Positions 47,725 through 56,207 of a DNA stretch of 64,000 bases are shown here, piece by piece; position 1 is the first letter of the stretch, and each line of letters opens with the position of its first letter. The notes under the pieces are model-generated. The model saw only the letters and a list, made by a program, of their open reading frames with translations. It was not told the DNA's origin and did no database searches. Made by a program: the position numbers and the translations under genes. Source of the DNA: an uncultured Prevotellaceae bacterium (lineage in GTDB: Bacteria > Bacteroidota > Bacteroidia > Bacteroidales > Bacteroidaceae); assembly GCA_900314715.1 (NCBI GenBank), contig OMWI01000002.1:1-64000 (forward strand), in the 5' to 3' direction.

Positions 47725-49470
47725 TTACCAGAAATATGCGTAGAAGCAAGCACAGAGACATACGACACCGAGTGTAGCTACGATGTCCCAAACGCCCCAA
47801 CTCTCACGGATTTGCTTACGATAGTCGCCAGTGAAGGTGATAGCCTCCACTTGCTCTTTCGATGGAGCGGGAGTGAAGCAGCTTACTACTACCATCAATG
47901 CGATGATGAATACCAACAACCAGCACTCGAATACGAGCCAGTTGGTCTGCCAGAACCATGTGGTGTTCTCCCAGAACGCACCTTCCATGGTAGCCTTGCC
48001 AGACTCTGTCAGCACGTTGGTCAACAAACGAATCATACCGATTGCGAAACCACCAATAAGACCCCATTCACCAGCCTTTGGCGTAATCTTCTTCGAGAAG
48101 ATACCCAAGGTGAATACGGCTACCATGGCAGGAGCAATCAGAGACTGGATGTCTTGGAGATATGAATAGAGGTTACCCATGCTCATCATCACGGGCATCC
48201 ATGCCAAACCGAGCAATACAACTACAACGGTAGCAGTACGGCCAACGAATACGTAATGAGCTTCGCTCTTACCTTTCTTCATGGGCTTGTAGAAGTCTTC
48301 CGTGAAGAGGGTTGCACAACTGTTGAAGAATGCGGCGAGAGATGCTACGAGTGCACAAATGAAACCAATTGTTACGATACCCTTCACACCTGCGGGCAGG
48401 ATGTGCTTCACCATCATGGCGAATGCACCGTCGGTGTCGTGCGTGTTGGTGATGTCCATTTCGATTCCGCTACCAGTCTTCATCGAGAGGGCGTAAGCCA
48501 CCATACCAGGAATCAAGAACATGAATACGGGGAGGAGTTTGAAGTAACCAGCGGCGATGGTACCACGACGAGCGCGCTTCATCACTACAGAGTTGTCTTC
48601 GCCCTTGGTCTGTCCAAGTACACGTTGTACGATATGCTGGTCAGTACACCAGTACCAGAAACCGATGATAGAAGCACCGAGGAATACCACGTAGCCTGGG
48701 AATTGTGGATACATGGGGTCAGCAGGATTGGTGTGGAACATGTGTGTTGTTCCGAATCCATCGTGAGCGGCATTACAAACCTTCATCATTTCTGCCCATC
48801 CTGCAGAGATGCTACCGTCGCCTAACATGTTCAAGCCGAGGAAGAGCACTAAGAATGAACCAATGATAAGGATAGGAGTTTGGATGGCTGAAAGCGTCAT
48901 CACGCCCTTCATACCTCCGAACACCGTGAATACGGCAGTTACGGCAATCAAACCGATGGCACCCCACCAGAAAGGCAAACCGAGCAAGTATTCAAAGAAG
49001 ATACCGCCAGTGAAAGCCGTTACGGAAACCTTCGTGAGCACGTAGGCAATCAACGTGATGATAGAGAGCCAAGAACCCGTGCGTTGGGTGTAACGGAACT
49101 TCAGGAAGTCGGGCATCGTGATAATCTTGCCCATCTTGTTGTTGAGTAATTGATAGAAAGGAACGAACAACCATCCGAGAATCAAGATCATCCATCCTTG
49201 CATCTCCCAGTGTGCCATACCCACACCGTCTTTTGCTCCAGTACCAGCGAGACCTACGAGGTGCTCAGAACCGATGTTGGCTGCGAAGATAGCAGCTCCG
49301 ATGATGTACCAAGGTTCACCTTTACCAAACAGATAGTCTTGGCTGTCGGCGCCTTTCATCTTTTCCTTGTCTTTCTTGATGGCGCGATAAACCGCCCACA
49401 CGATGGCCAAAACTCCAACGGCGAGTACTAACCAATCGATCCAAATAAATTCACTTGTTGACCAATTCAT
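47725..49470 (-). CDS. Sodium:solute symporter, probable L-arabinose transporter (SSS family)
   Basis: 581-residue inner-membrane transporter with about 14 hydrophobic segments. SSS-family signatures are GRGEPWYIIGAAIFAANIGSEHLVGLAG-type sequence (here KGEPWYIIG, ANIGSEHLVGL), the conserved GWLFVPFY, and WYWCTDQHIVQRVLG. Operon position after galM and before the regulator, araD and araA indicates arabinose as substrate, as in Bacteroides. SGLT-like sugar coupling to Na+ is expected. Confidence 0.93.
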   Translation of the reverse strand: MNWSTSEFIWIDWLVLAVGVLAIVWAVYRAIKKDKEKMKGADSQDYLFGKGEPWYIIGAAIFAANIGSEHLVGLAGTGAKDGVGMAHWEMQGWMILILGWLFVPFYQLLNNKMGKIITMPDFLKFRYTQRTGSWLSIITLIAYVLTKVSVTAFTGGIFFEYLLGLPFWWGAIGLIAVTAVFTVFGGMKGVMTLSAIQTPILIIGSFLVLFLGLNMLGDGSISAGWAEMMKVCNAAHDGFGTTHMFHTNPADPMYPQFPGYVVFLGASIIGFWYWCTDQHIVQRVLGQTKGEDNSVVMKRARRGTIAAGYFKLLPVFMFLIPGMVAYALSMKTGSGIEMDITNTHDTDGAFAMMVKHILPAGVKGIVTIGFICALVASLAAFFNSCATLFTEDFYKPMKKGKSEAHYVFVGRTATVVVVLLGLAWMPVMMSMGNLYSYLQDIQSLIAPAMVAVFTLGIFSKKITPKAGEWGLIGGFAIGMIRLLTNVLTESGKATMEGAFWENTTWFWQTNWLVFECWLLVFIIALMVVVSCFTPAPSKEQVEAITFTGDYRKQIRESWGVWDIVATLGVVCLCACFYAYFW

Positions 49471-49502
49471 TTTTGATTATATTATTATTAAATTAGTAAT
49501 GA

Positions 49503-50693
49503 TTAATCTTTCACTGAGAACTTGTAAGCGGCACGGCTGAAATACTTCTCGCCTGGGTTCAAGGTGGGTTGTGCCCAGTTCTTCTTGTTTGGACTGTCAG
49601 GATACTTCTGGCTTTCCAGACATACGCTTACGTGCTTGGGATAAACCAAGTTGTTCTTGTGCTTGATGTTCACTTCATTGCCCACACCTTGGAAGTTGCC
49701 TGAATAAACCTGCACGCCAGGTTCGTTGGTAAACATTTCCATGAAGATACCAGTCTTTGGAGAGTAGAGCGAAGCGCAAACTTGCGTGTCGTCACCCTTT
49801 CCGTCCTTGTATGTGTTCAAGCACCAGTTGTGGTCATAACCAGTAGCGTTCTTGATTTGTTGGAACTCAGAGTTGATAGAGTCGCCAATAGCATGAGCCG
49901 TACGGAAATCCATAGGTGTGCCTTCAACAGAAGCGATTTCACCAGTGGTCATGTATGAAGCATCCGATGGGGTGAAGTTGTCAGCATTCACGTAGAGCAC
50001 CATGTCATAGCAAGGTTGCGTAAAGTCACCGCTCAAGTTATAGTAGTTGTGATTTGTCTGGTTGATAATCGTTGGCTTGTCGGTCTCAGCCTCCCAAGTG
50101 ATGTCGAGCATATTGTCAGCAGTCACCTTGTAAGTAGTAACGGCTGTTACGGTTCCTGGGAAACCATTCTCACCATCAGGAGCAACAATCTTCAACTTCA
50201 ACACAGAGTCGCCGATTTGCTCAGCCTCATACACTTGATGCATCCATCCCGTGTTACCACCTCCATGCAAGCAATGCTTTGCACCGTTACCAGTATCATT
50301 CTGACGAAGTTGGTATTGTACGCCATCAACGGTAATCTTTCCGTCATTGATACGGTTTGCATAACGACCTACGCTTGAACCGTAGTCAGAAGGAGAGTTG
50401 AGAGTATCAGCATATTGTGCGATGTTATCATAACCGAGAACTACGTCCGTTGGCTTTCCGTTACGGTCGGGAACAACCAATGAAACCACGCGTGCGCCAT
50501 AGTTGGTGATGCAAACCTCCATGCCGTTGGCATTTTTCAGCGTGTACAACTTCACGGGCTTTTCGTTGATAGTCGTGTCAAAGGCAGCAGGATTCAGTCC
50601 TGAAACGGTAGTTTGACACTTGTCACAATTACAAGATGAGAGCAGAATGGTTGCCATTCCTGCCCCAAAAATTAAGCTTTTGATTTTACGCAT
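49503..50693 (-). CDS. galM: Aldose 1-epimerase (mutarotase), lipoprotein form
   Basis: Interconverts alpha and beta anomers of sugars. The 396 residues begin with a lipoprotein signal (LLSSC, Cys21), so it acts in the periplasm or at the outer membrane rather than the cytosol. Catalytic parts: KHCLHGGGNTGWMHQ, NQTNHNYYNLSG, and the Glu of TNEPGVQVYSGNFQ. First gene of the arabinose operon, 32 bases before the transporter; it would present the right anomer for uptake. Confidence 0.94.
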   Translation of the reverse strand: MRKIKSLIFGAGMATILLSSCNCDKCQTTVSGLNPAAFDTTINEKPVKLYTLKNANGMEVCITNYGARVVSLVVPDRNGKPTDVVLGYDNIAQYADTLNSPSDYGSSVGRYANRINDGKITVDGVQYQLRQNDTGNGAKHCLHGGGNTGWMHQVYEAEQIGDSVLKLKIVAPDGENGFPGTVTAVTTYKVTADNMLDITWEAETDKPTIINQTNHNYYNLSGDFTQPCYDMVLYVNADNFTPSDASYMTTGEIASVEGTPMDFRTAHAIGDSINSEFQQIKNATGYDHNWCLNTYKDGKGDDTQVCASLYSPKTGIFMEMFTNEPGVQVYSGNFQGVGNEVNIKHKNNLVYPKHVSVCLESQKYPDSPNKKNWAQPTLNPGEKYFSRAAYKFSVKD

Positions 50694-51135
50694 AAAATGA
50701 GATAATTAGAGTTAATAATTTGTTGGGTGTAAAAATACAACTTTTTTTTGAAACAAGTGTCATATTACCCCATGTTTTTTTCTGTGTGCGCATGATATTT
50801 GTATTTCTTAACATTATGACCTGTAAAAACCCAATAATTTGCCGTTTTTATATCTTTTTTTATCTTTAGCAAACTCTGTTTGCTTGAATGAAATGTCTAT
50901 CCTTTCACTCCCAATTTTTCGATACAATTATTAATATGATGAAGAAATCGTGGTACAATTGATTTCTCATAGGAATGAAAAATTAGAAATCTTTGTTTGT
51001 ATGATATAGATGCCTAAGACAGCAGATGATTGTAATCAACTATGTATCTCCTCCATGAGGAACTGCAACATGGCTGGTAAGAGAATCAAAATAGCCGTCC
51101 ATTAGGTTGGAAACCATAGCTTTGATGGCTACATA

Positions 51136-51164
51136 CCATTCATTTGTGCGTTACAAATGAATGG
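51136..51164. repeat. Perfect 12-bp hairpin
   Basis: CCATTCATTTGT (51136-51147) and its exact reverse complement (51153-51164) around a 5-base loop. No T-run follows on either strand. Function unknown. Confidence 0.6.
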
Positions 51165-51352
51165 CTTATAGCAAACAAACCTATCGTTTACATTGCCTAA
51201 AGCTATCGTTTGTGTTAAGGCCTATCCCCAGCCCTTCCCCAAGGGAAGAAAAGCCCATCCCCAACCCTTCCCCAAGGGAAGGGAGCTTTAAATGGTTGCG
51301 AGAGCCTAATTGTGAATTATAAATTATTAATTGTGAATTGTGGATGATTTCT

Positions 51353-51705
51353 TCATTTTCCCCAAGACCTCCCGTTTTTTAGGTTAATTTGTTATTTATC
51401 AGCGATTTAACATTTTCAAGACCTCACCTAAGACCTCCCGTAAGACCTCCCATAGACCTCCCGTAAGACCTCACACTTTGGGTAATGATTAGTGTTTAGA
51501 GATTACCTTCAATTTTCTCAATTGTGAATTGATAATTGTGAATTGTGAATTAAAAAATACATGAGGTCTTAGGTGAGGTCTATGGGAGGTCTTACGGGAG
51601 GTCTTACGGGAGGTCTTACGGGAGGTCTTTGAAACTTTTACTTTTTACAACTCCTTAATACTTAGTAATTTACGAAAAACGACGGGAGGTCTTGGTGAAA
51701 AACAG
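51353..51705. repeat. Nested inverted repeat of 12-bp units (element copy 2)
   Basis: The left inner arm is about five units from 51418 to 51476 (AAGACCTCACCT, AAGACCTCCCGT, AAGACCTCCCAT, an 11-bp unit and a partial). The right inner arm is six units from 51559 to 51629 (ACATGAGGTCTT, an 11-bp unit, ATGGGAGGTCTT and three ACGGGAGGTCTT). Outer single units are at 51364-51375 and about 51680-51691, inverted. The shortened 11-bp unit occurs at matching places in both arms. Confidence 0.85.
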
Positions 51706-52043
51706 AAAAATGCCAATTTGAAGATTGAAAAATCACAAATCCCTATGTCATTTCGCTTGAGCCGAAATCGTTTATGAAAAAAGGGGGTGGGAATTAAGGA
51801 TTAAAGGATTTATGGATTATCGTTGCCTACACCGAAGATATAATCCTTAGATCCTTTAATCCTTAGAATTTCAATATCTTCCTCTATTCGATGGAAATGT
51901 ACTTGAAGTGTTATTTGAGAAAAAGCGCACGAGCATACTCATTTCGACATTTGACGTTCATAAGTGGTCAAAACACCTGAATTTGCCCAAAAATCGCTCT
52001 CGAAGAAACACTTAACTAATACATTTAAAACAGTTAAGTGTTT
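51671..52043. repeat. Direct repeat, left copy, flanking the EVE/AAA+ island
   Basis: Near-identical to 54841-55146, apart from a 68-bp palindromic insertion (51796-51863) and scattered base changes. It starts at ACGAAAAACGACGGGAGG and ends in a 12-bp hairpin, AAACACTTAACT (52006-52017) with AGTTAAGTGTTT (52032-52043), directly at the stop codon of the EVE gene, so it can act as that gene's terminator. Confidence 0.92.
51796..51863. mobile_element. 68-bp palindromic insertion inside the left direct repeat
   Basis: The arms AAGGATTAAAGGAT plus flank (51796-51820) and their reverse complement (51840-51864) match over 25 bp with two mismatches around a 19-bp loop. The right copy of the direct repeat has no such sequence and reads straight through, so it serves as an empty site. 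Too small to code for anything; a MITE-like or hairpin-derived insertion. Confidence 0.65.
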
Positions 52044-52044
52044 T

Positions 52045-52896
52045 TTAGAAACCATCTTTTGTAGTGACTTGTTGATTTGCATTTGGCTTTTCATATAGGA
52101 AAAATACCTTTTTACTAATGACTTTTAAGTATGTTCCATCAAAGTCAGCAATAATATACTCTCCTTCCTTATGAATATGAGTTTCAAAAATCATGTCGTT
52201 GTATATGTCTGTATCCCATACCACTTTAATAACGTTCTCAAAACTTATGCAGAAATGATTTTCGTAATAATCAATGCGGACGAGTAACGTGTTTGCTTCT
52301 CGGTCAAATGATATTTTGCCAATGATAGCATCATGGAGATTTTTATTAAATAGTTTTTTTATTATATCAGGAAATTCAATTTCTTTCACTGTAGGAGTTG
52401 GGTCATTTGTAGAAATATACCGCAGTCGAAATAAACGACTTTCCATATCTTCAATTAAGGTATGATTTTCCGCTAATATTTCTTCCCATTTCTTTTCTAA
52501 TTTATTTGAAAGTCCTGTGCATAAAATTCTTCCAGAATGACCAACTGTCCAATTGAAATTATGATCAATGTCTGATAATTCCTTATATGAGAGTATTTTC
52601 ATTTTTTCTGGATGAATCATTGCTTCTATCTTCAAATCTGCATAATAAACTACTCTTTCTTTTCCTGACCAATCTTTCCCTATGTATGGGTCTGAATTAA
52701 GGTATCCACTCATAATAACACCTGCATTGTTGTTTCCCACCCGAATCATGAAAAACCTGTCTCCTTTATGTATATGTTTGTAGTCCCATATGCTCCAGTT
52801 TAATTGAAAATTCCAGAAACACCTCAAACCCTCTTCATAGTCGGACATCTTAAAAGATGATATGTTAGTATTCCACATTAATATAATAGTGTTCAT
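52045..52896 (-). CDS. EVE-domain protein (PUA-like fold) with a C-terminal domain of unknown function
   Basis: 283 residues. Residues about 1-140 match the EVE pattern: ILMWNTN at the start, LNWSIWDYKHIHKGDRFFMI, GVIMSGYLNSDPY, and the closing FNWTVGHSGRI followed by LEKKWEEIL. EVE domains sit in restriction systems such as McrB relatives and are thought to bind modified bases in DNA or RNA. The C-terminal half (about 165-275, beta-rich, ISFENVIKVVWD, GEYIIADFDGTYLKVIS) is not recognised. It stands second in a two-gene unit, 30 bases after the AAA+ gene. It is AT-rich compared with pfkA and the arabinose genes, which hints at transfer. Confidence 0.72.
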   Translation of the reverse strand: MNTIILMWNTNISSFKMSDYEEGLRCFWNFQLNWSIWDYKHIHKGDRFFMIRVGNNNAGVIMSGYLNSDPYIGKDWSGKERVVYYADLKIEAMIHPEKMKILSYKELSDIDHNFNWTVGHSGRILCTGLSNKLEKKWEEILAENHTLIEDMESRLFRLRYISTNDPTPTVKEIEFPDIIKKLFNKNLHDAIIGKISFDREANTLLVRIDYYENHFCISFENVIKVVWDTDIYNDMIFETHIHKEGEYIIADFDGTYLKVISKKVFFLYEKPNANQQVTTKDGF

Positions 52897-52926
52897 GTTT
52901 TTCAGAATAGTTATTTGATAGTGTTG

Positions 52927-54663
52927 TTATATTACATTTTTCAAATCTACTAATTGAATTTCAGTTAGCATCTCTTTTGTGACATTTGGCTTTATAGCTA
53001 AGCGATTTGCCTGTGCTTCGATTGTTTTTTCAAATAGATTTCTAATATATCGGGCATTTCCAAAGTCTTTTTGTTTGTTTTTGATAACCTCTTCTAGTTT
53101 TTTGGATAGAAACGTCTTTGCTTCTTCTGTTAATTTGTACTCATTCTTTTCGGCATTCAATAGGAATATTTTGAAGAGTTCTTCTGCAGAGTAATCATCA
53201 AAATGGATATAACGGTTAAAGCGCGAGCGTAGTCCAGGGTTGGAATTGATAAACGTTTCTATCTCGTTAGTATAGCCAGTAAGGATAACGACCAATCTGT
53301 CTCTATCATCCTCCATACGTTTAAGTAATGTGGCAATAGCTTCTGAACCATAGTCCTCTTTACCCCCTTGCACTAATGAATAAGCTTCATCAATAAAGAG
53401 TACTCCGTCCAATGCCTCATCTATTATTTTGTTAGTCTTCACTGCTGTTTGTCCTACATACTCTGCTACTAACCCAGAGCGATCTGTCTCTACAAGATGT
53501 CCACTTTTTAAGATACCTAAATCCTTATAAATACCAGCAAGGATTCTTGCAACCGTTGTTTTACCAGTTCCTGGGTTGCCCGAGAAGACACAATGGTAAG
53601 AGATGTTGGGTACCTTCATTCCCATCTCTTGCTTCTTTCTAAGAATTTTAACAGAATTGGCCAAAGTAGTTATTTCATTCTTTACACGACTTAATCCTAT
53701 GAGTTCGTTAATACTATCTAAACTTTTAGGAATAACTTGATCAATGTTTTTTCCGATGGCAGTGTTTCTTAGATTAGTAAATTCGTTAGAAAAATAGAAT
53801 GCACATTCAGGAGTGCTTGTATATAAGACTAACCCAAAAGGTTTAAATTCTATTTTCCCTAATTCATATAATGGCTGCCTCTTATTGCCAGAGCGATTAA
53901 TGGGATTTCCATTTTTGTCCAAATATTTATAAGTGTACTTAATAAGCTTAGCATCTTTTGGTATTTCTTCTTCAATTGGAAGCAACACTTTGCTGGCTTG
54001 GACTGAAACATCTTCTATAGGGTATATATTGAAATCTGTTCCCCATTTGCCTTCATATTCTACAATGAATCGTGGGTATATGTCATAGGATTTACCAGTT
54101 CTAGATATTGTAAAACTCTCTCCACATGTACTAACGTTGTTGAATGGGACGTTATAACTATACCAATAAGCTTTCCCAAGTTCTACTGTTTTAGTTATTT
54201 TCCTGGGTGTTAGGATAGATTCGCTTTTGTGATTATTAATCACATTATTAGTAAAACTGATATAAGCATTCTTTAGGTCTTCGGAAATGTCAGCGTCAAT
54301 ATTTCTACATTTTCTTTTTAACTTGTTCCGATAATCATCTTCCATGTTTTCATGTTCTTTGATAAGTTGTTGTTTAGTAGAAATATCTTCTTCTGAATCC
54401 GACAAAGATAACACAACTGTCTTGGTGCAGATGTCGTAATACCTTTCGTAGATTTCACAACTGTCAATATAACATTGAAGAAAGAAACGACGAATCTCAT
54501 CTTTTGTTTTTTGTATTTCTCTTTTAGCTTCATCTTTATATATTTTTGCTAATGAAGATGGTAATGAATCGTCTTCATAATCTTCATGTTTCTTTTTGTT
54601 TGATTTGTATTCAAACAACATGGCAACACAAAATCCAATTATCAATATTGCAATATAACTCAT
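52927..54663 (-). CDS. Membrane-anchored CbbX/SpoVK-type AAA+ ATPase
   Basis: 578 residues. An N-terminal membrane anchor (about 2-17, YIAILIIGFCVAMLF) is followed by a charged helical region (about 35-150) and a middle domain of unknown type (about 155-300). The AAA+ domain (about 315-575) is complete: Walker A SGNPGTGKTT 361-370, pore-like motif YVGQT 402-406, Walker B LFIDEA 422-427, sensor 1 LTGYTNE 461-467 and arginine finger region GLRSRFNRY 477-485. This is the CbxX/CfqX class, whose members remodel protein partners. There is no Rubisco here, so it is not a Rubisco activase. Its only partner in the island is the EVE gene. Confidence 0.8.
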   Translation of the reverse strand: MSYIAILIIGFCVAMLFEYKSNKKKHEDYEDDSLPSSLAKIYKDEAKREIQKTKDEIRRFFLQCYIDSCEIYERYYDICTKTVVLSLSDSEEDISTKQQLIKEHENMEDDYRNKLKRKCRNIDADISEDLKNAYISFTNNVINNHKSESILTPRKITKTVELGKAYWYSYNVPFNNVSTCGESFTISRTGKSYDIYPRFIVEYEGKWGTDFNIYPIEDVSVQASKVLLPIEEEIPKDAKLIKYTYKYLDKNGNPINRSGNKRQPLYELGKIEFKPFGLVLYTSTPECAFYFSNEFTNLRNTAIGKNIDQVIPKSLDSINELIGLSRVKNEITTLANSVKILRKKQEMGMKVPNISYHCVFSGNPGTGKTTVARILAGIYKDLGILKSGHLVETDRSGLVAEYVGQTAVKTNKIIDEALDGVLFIDEAYSLVQGGKEDYGSEAIATLLKRMEDDRDRLVVILTGYTNEIETFINSNPGLRSRFNRYIHFDDYSAEELFKIFLLNAEKNEYKLTEEAKTFLSKKLEEVIKNKQKDFGNARYIRNLFEKTIEAQANRLAIKPNVTKEMLTEIQLVDLKNVI

Positions 54664-55206
54664 ATGGTTTGAATTAAAAGATACTAACTTTAAATTTCAG
54701 TATGTTTTCGTAATTTAATACTTTCTATATCTCTTGTTGATTGCAAAAATAATCTTTTTTTTGAAATCAACAAAAACATATTTGCAAATTCCGTAATATT
54801 CGAAAACTTCTCTAACTTTTAACTACGTTTTGCAATTACTACGAAAAACGACGGGAGGTCTTGGCGAAAAACAGAAAAATGCCAATTTGAAGATTGAAAA
54901 ATCACAAATCCCTATGTCATTTCGCTTGAGCCGAAATCGTTTATGAAAAAAGGGGGTGGGAATTTAGAATTATCAATATCTTCCTCTATTCGATGGAAAT
55001 GTACTTGAAGTGTTATTTGAGAAAAAGCGCACGAGCATACTCATTTCGCATTTGACGTACATAAATGGTCAAAAAGCCTGAATATGTTCCCAAAAATCGC
55101 TCTCGAAGAAACACTTAACTAAAAATTTCAAAACAGTTAAGTGTTTCTTTTTGAGCTCATTTTAATTGATTGTTATGCCAAAAAACAATGGTTTATAGGT
55201 ACACTT
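54664..55206. other. Gene-free stretch between the AAA+ gene and pfkA
   Basis: Holds AT-rich DNA upstream of the AAA+ gene (its promoter is not obvious), the right direct repeat (54841-55146) and about 60 bases of unique sequence before the pfkA stop. Confidence 0.75.
54841..55146. repeat. Direct repeat, right copy, flanking the EVE/AAA+ island
   Basis: Matches 51671-52043 without the 68-bp insertion. It ends in the same hairpin, AAACACTTAACT (55109-55120) with AGTTAAGTGTTT (55135-55146), which can serve as terminator for pfkA on the minus strand. The offset between the two copies is about 3.17 kb. Confidence 0.92.
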
Positions 55207-56184
55207 TTAAATGCTCAGTTCGTCGAGCACTCTGATGAGTCGTTTGTCGAAGCGCTTGTCGGTACGGATGCACTCAGAGAAGGGAACGTAAACAATCTCG
55301 TTCATGCGATAGCCCACCATGATGTTTCGTTGTCCTTGTTTGATAGCATCGATAGCACCGACGCCCATACAACTGGCAAGGATGCGGTCGCGAGCGGAAG
55401 GCGAACCACCACGTTGCAAGTGCCCAAGGATGGAGACACGTACATCGAATTCGGGGAACTCATGTTTTACACGGTCGGCATAGTAGAGGGCGCCACACTT
55501 GGGACTCTCGGAAACGATGACGATACATGATTTCTTCGACTTACGAATACCACGACCCATGAATGCCGCCAATTGGTCAACATCAGTTACTTCCTCTGGA
55601 ACAATGGCAGCCTCAGCACCACAGGCGATAGCACAGTTTTGTGCCAAGAATCCAGCATCGCGTCCCATTACTTCAATGAAGAAAATGCGCTCATGCGAAT
55701 TGGCGGTATCGCGGATGCGGTCCACGCAATCCATGATGGTGTTCATCGTCGTGTCGTAACCGATGGTGGCATCAGTGCCATAGAGATCATTGTCAATAGT
55801 GCCAGGCAAACCAATCACGGGGAAATCGAACTCCATACCGAAGTCGCGAGCACCAGTGAGAGAGCCATTACCTCCAATGACAATCAGGGCGTCAATCCCA
55901 TGTTGTTGGCAGGTCTCGTATGCTTTCTGCCTACCCTCGGGAGTAACAAACTCCTTGCTACGGGCAGTTTTTAAGATGGTACCACCCTTGGTGATGATGC
56001 CACTGACATCCTCGGTGGTAAAATCTTTAATCTCACCCTTGATAAGGCCATCGTAACCTCTGTAGATGCCCTTCATGTTGAAACCATTGTAAATACCTGC
56101 GCGGGTCAATGCGCGAATGGCAGCATTCATGCCAGGAGAATCGCCGCCAGATGTCAAAATACCGATTGTTTTAATCCTACTCAT
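55207..56184 (-). CDS. pfkA: 6-phosphofructokinase (ATP-type PfkA) with Asn at the GGDG position
   Basis: Phosphorylates fructose-6-phosphate in glycolysis. The 325 residues have the PfkA layout: [15 protein letters not shown], the catalytic [22 protein letters not shown] and [14 protein letters not shown]. The second nucleotide-binding motif is [11 protein letters not shown]: Asn106 replaces the usually invariant Mg-binding Asp of GGDG, while Gly107 keeps the ATP-type (not pyrophosphate-type) signature. Whether it is fully active is unclear. It is 23 bases after the LOG gene, possibly the end of a long operon from tolC. Confidence 0.94.
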   Translation of the reverse strand: MSRIKTIGILTSGGDSPGMNAAIRALTRAGIYNGFNMKGIYRGYDGLIKGEIKDFTTEDVSGIITKGGTILKTARSKEFVTPEGRQKAYETCQQHGIDALIVIGGNGSLTGARDFGMEFDFPVIGLPGTIDNDLYGTDATIGYDTTMNTIMDCVDRIRDTANSHERIFFIEVMGRDAGFLAQNCAIACGAEAAIVPEEVTDVDQLAAFMGRGIRKSKKSCIVIVSESPKCGALYYADRVKHEFPEFDVRVSILGHLQRGGSPSARDRILASCMGVGAIDAIKQGQRNIMVGYRMNEIVYVPFSECIRTDKRFDKRLIRVLDELSI

Positions 56185-56207
56185 AGTCTTTAATTATTTA
56201 GTTAAAA

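Larger units (their letters stand above)
50694..52044. other. Repeat-rich gene-free stretch beside the island
   Basis: About 1350 bases without a credible gene. From left to right: the upstream region of galM with a poor -7 candidate (TATTTTTA, minus strand, 50730-50737); AT-rich DNA; a perfect hairpin at 51136-51164; two CCCTTCCCCAAGGGAA-type repeats (51222-51288); AATTGTGAATT-type simple repeats; the second nested inverted repeat (51353-51705); and the left direct repeat of the island (51671-52043). Confidence 0.8.

Noticed and set aside
50694..52044. Insertion sequence remnant
   Set aside because: Many repeats, but no transposase fragment in any frame that I could read.
52927..54663. Rubisco activase CbbX
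   Set aside because: The AAA+ class matches, but the protein is membrane-anchored, much longer, and no Rubisco genes are present.
52045..54663. McrBC or other complete restriction system
   Set aside because: The EVE domain is suggestive, but there is no McrB-type GTPase, nuclease or methylase.
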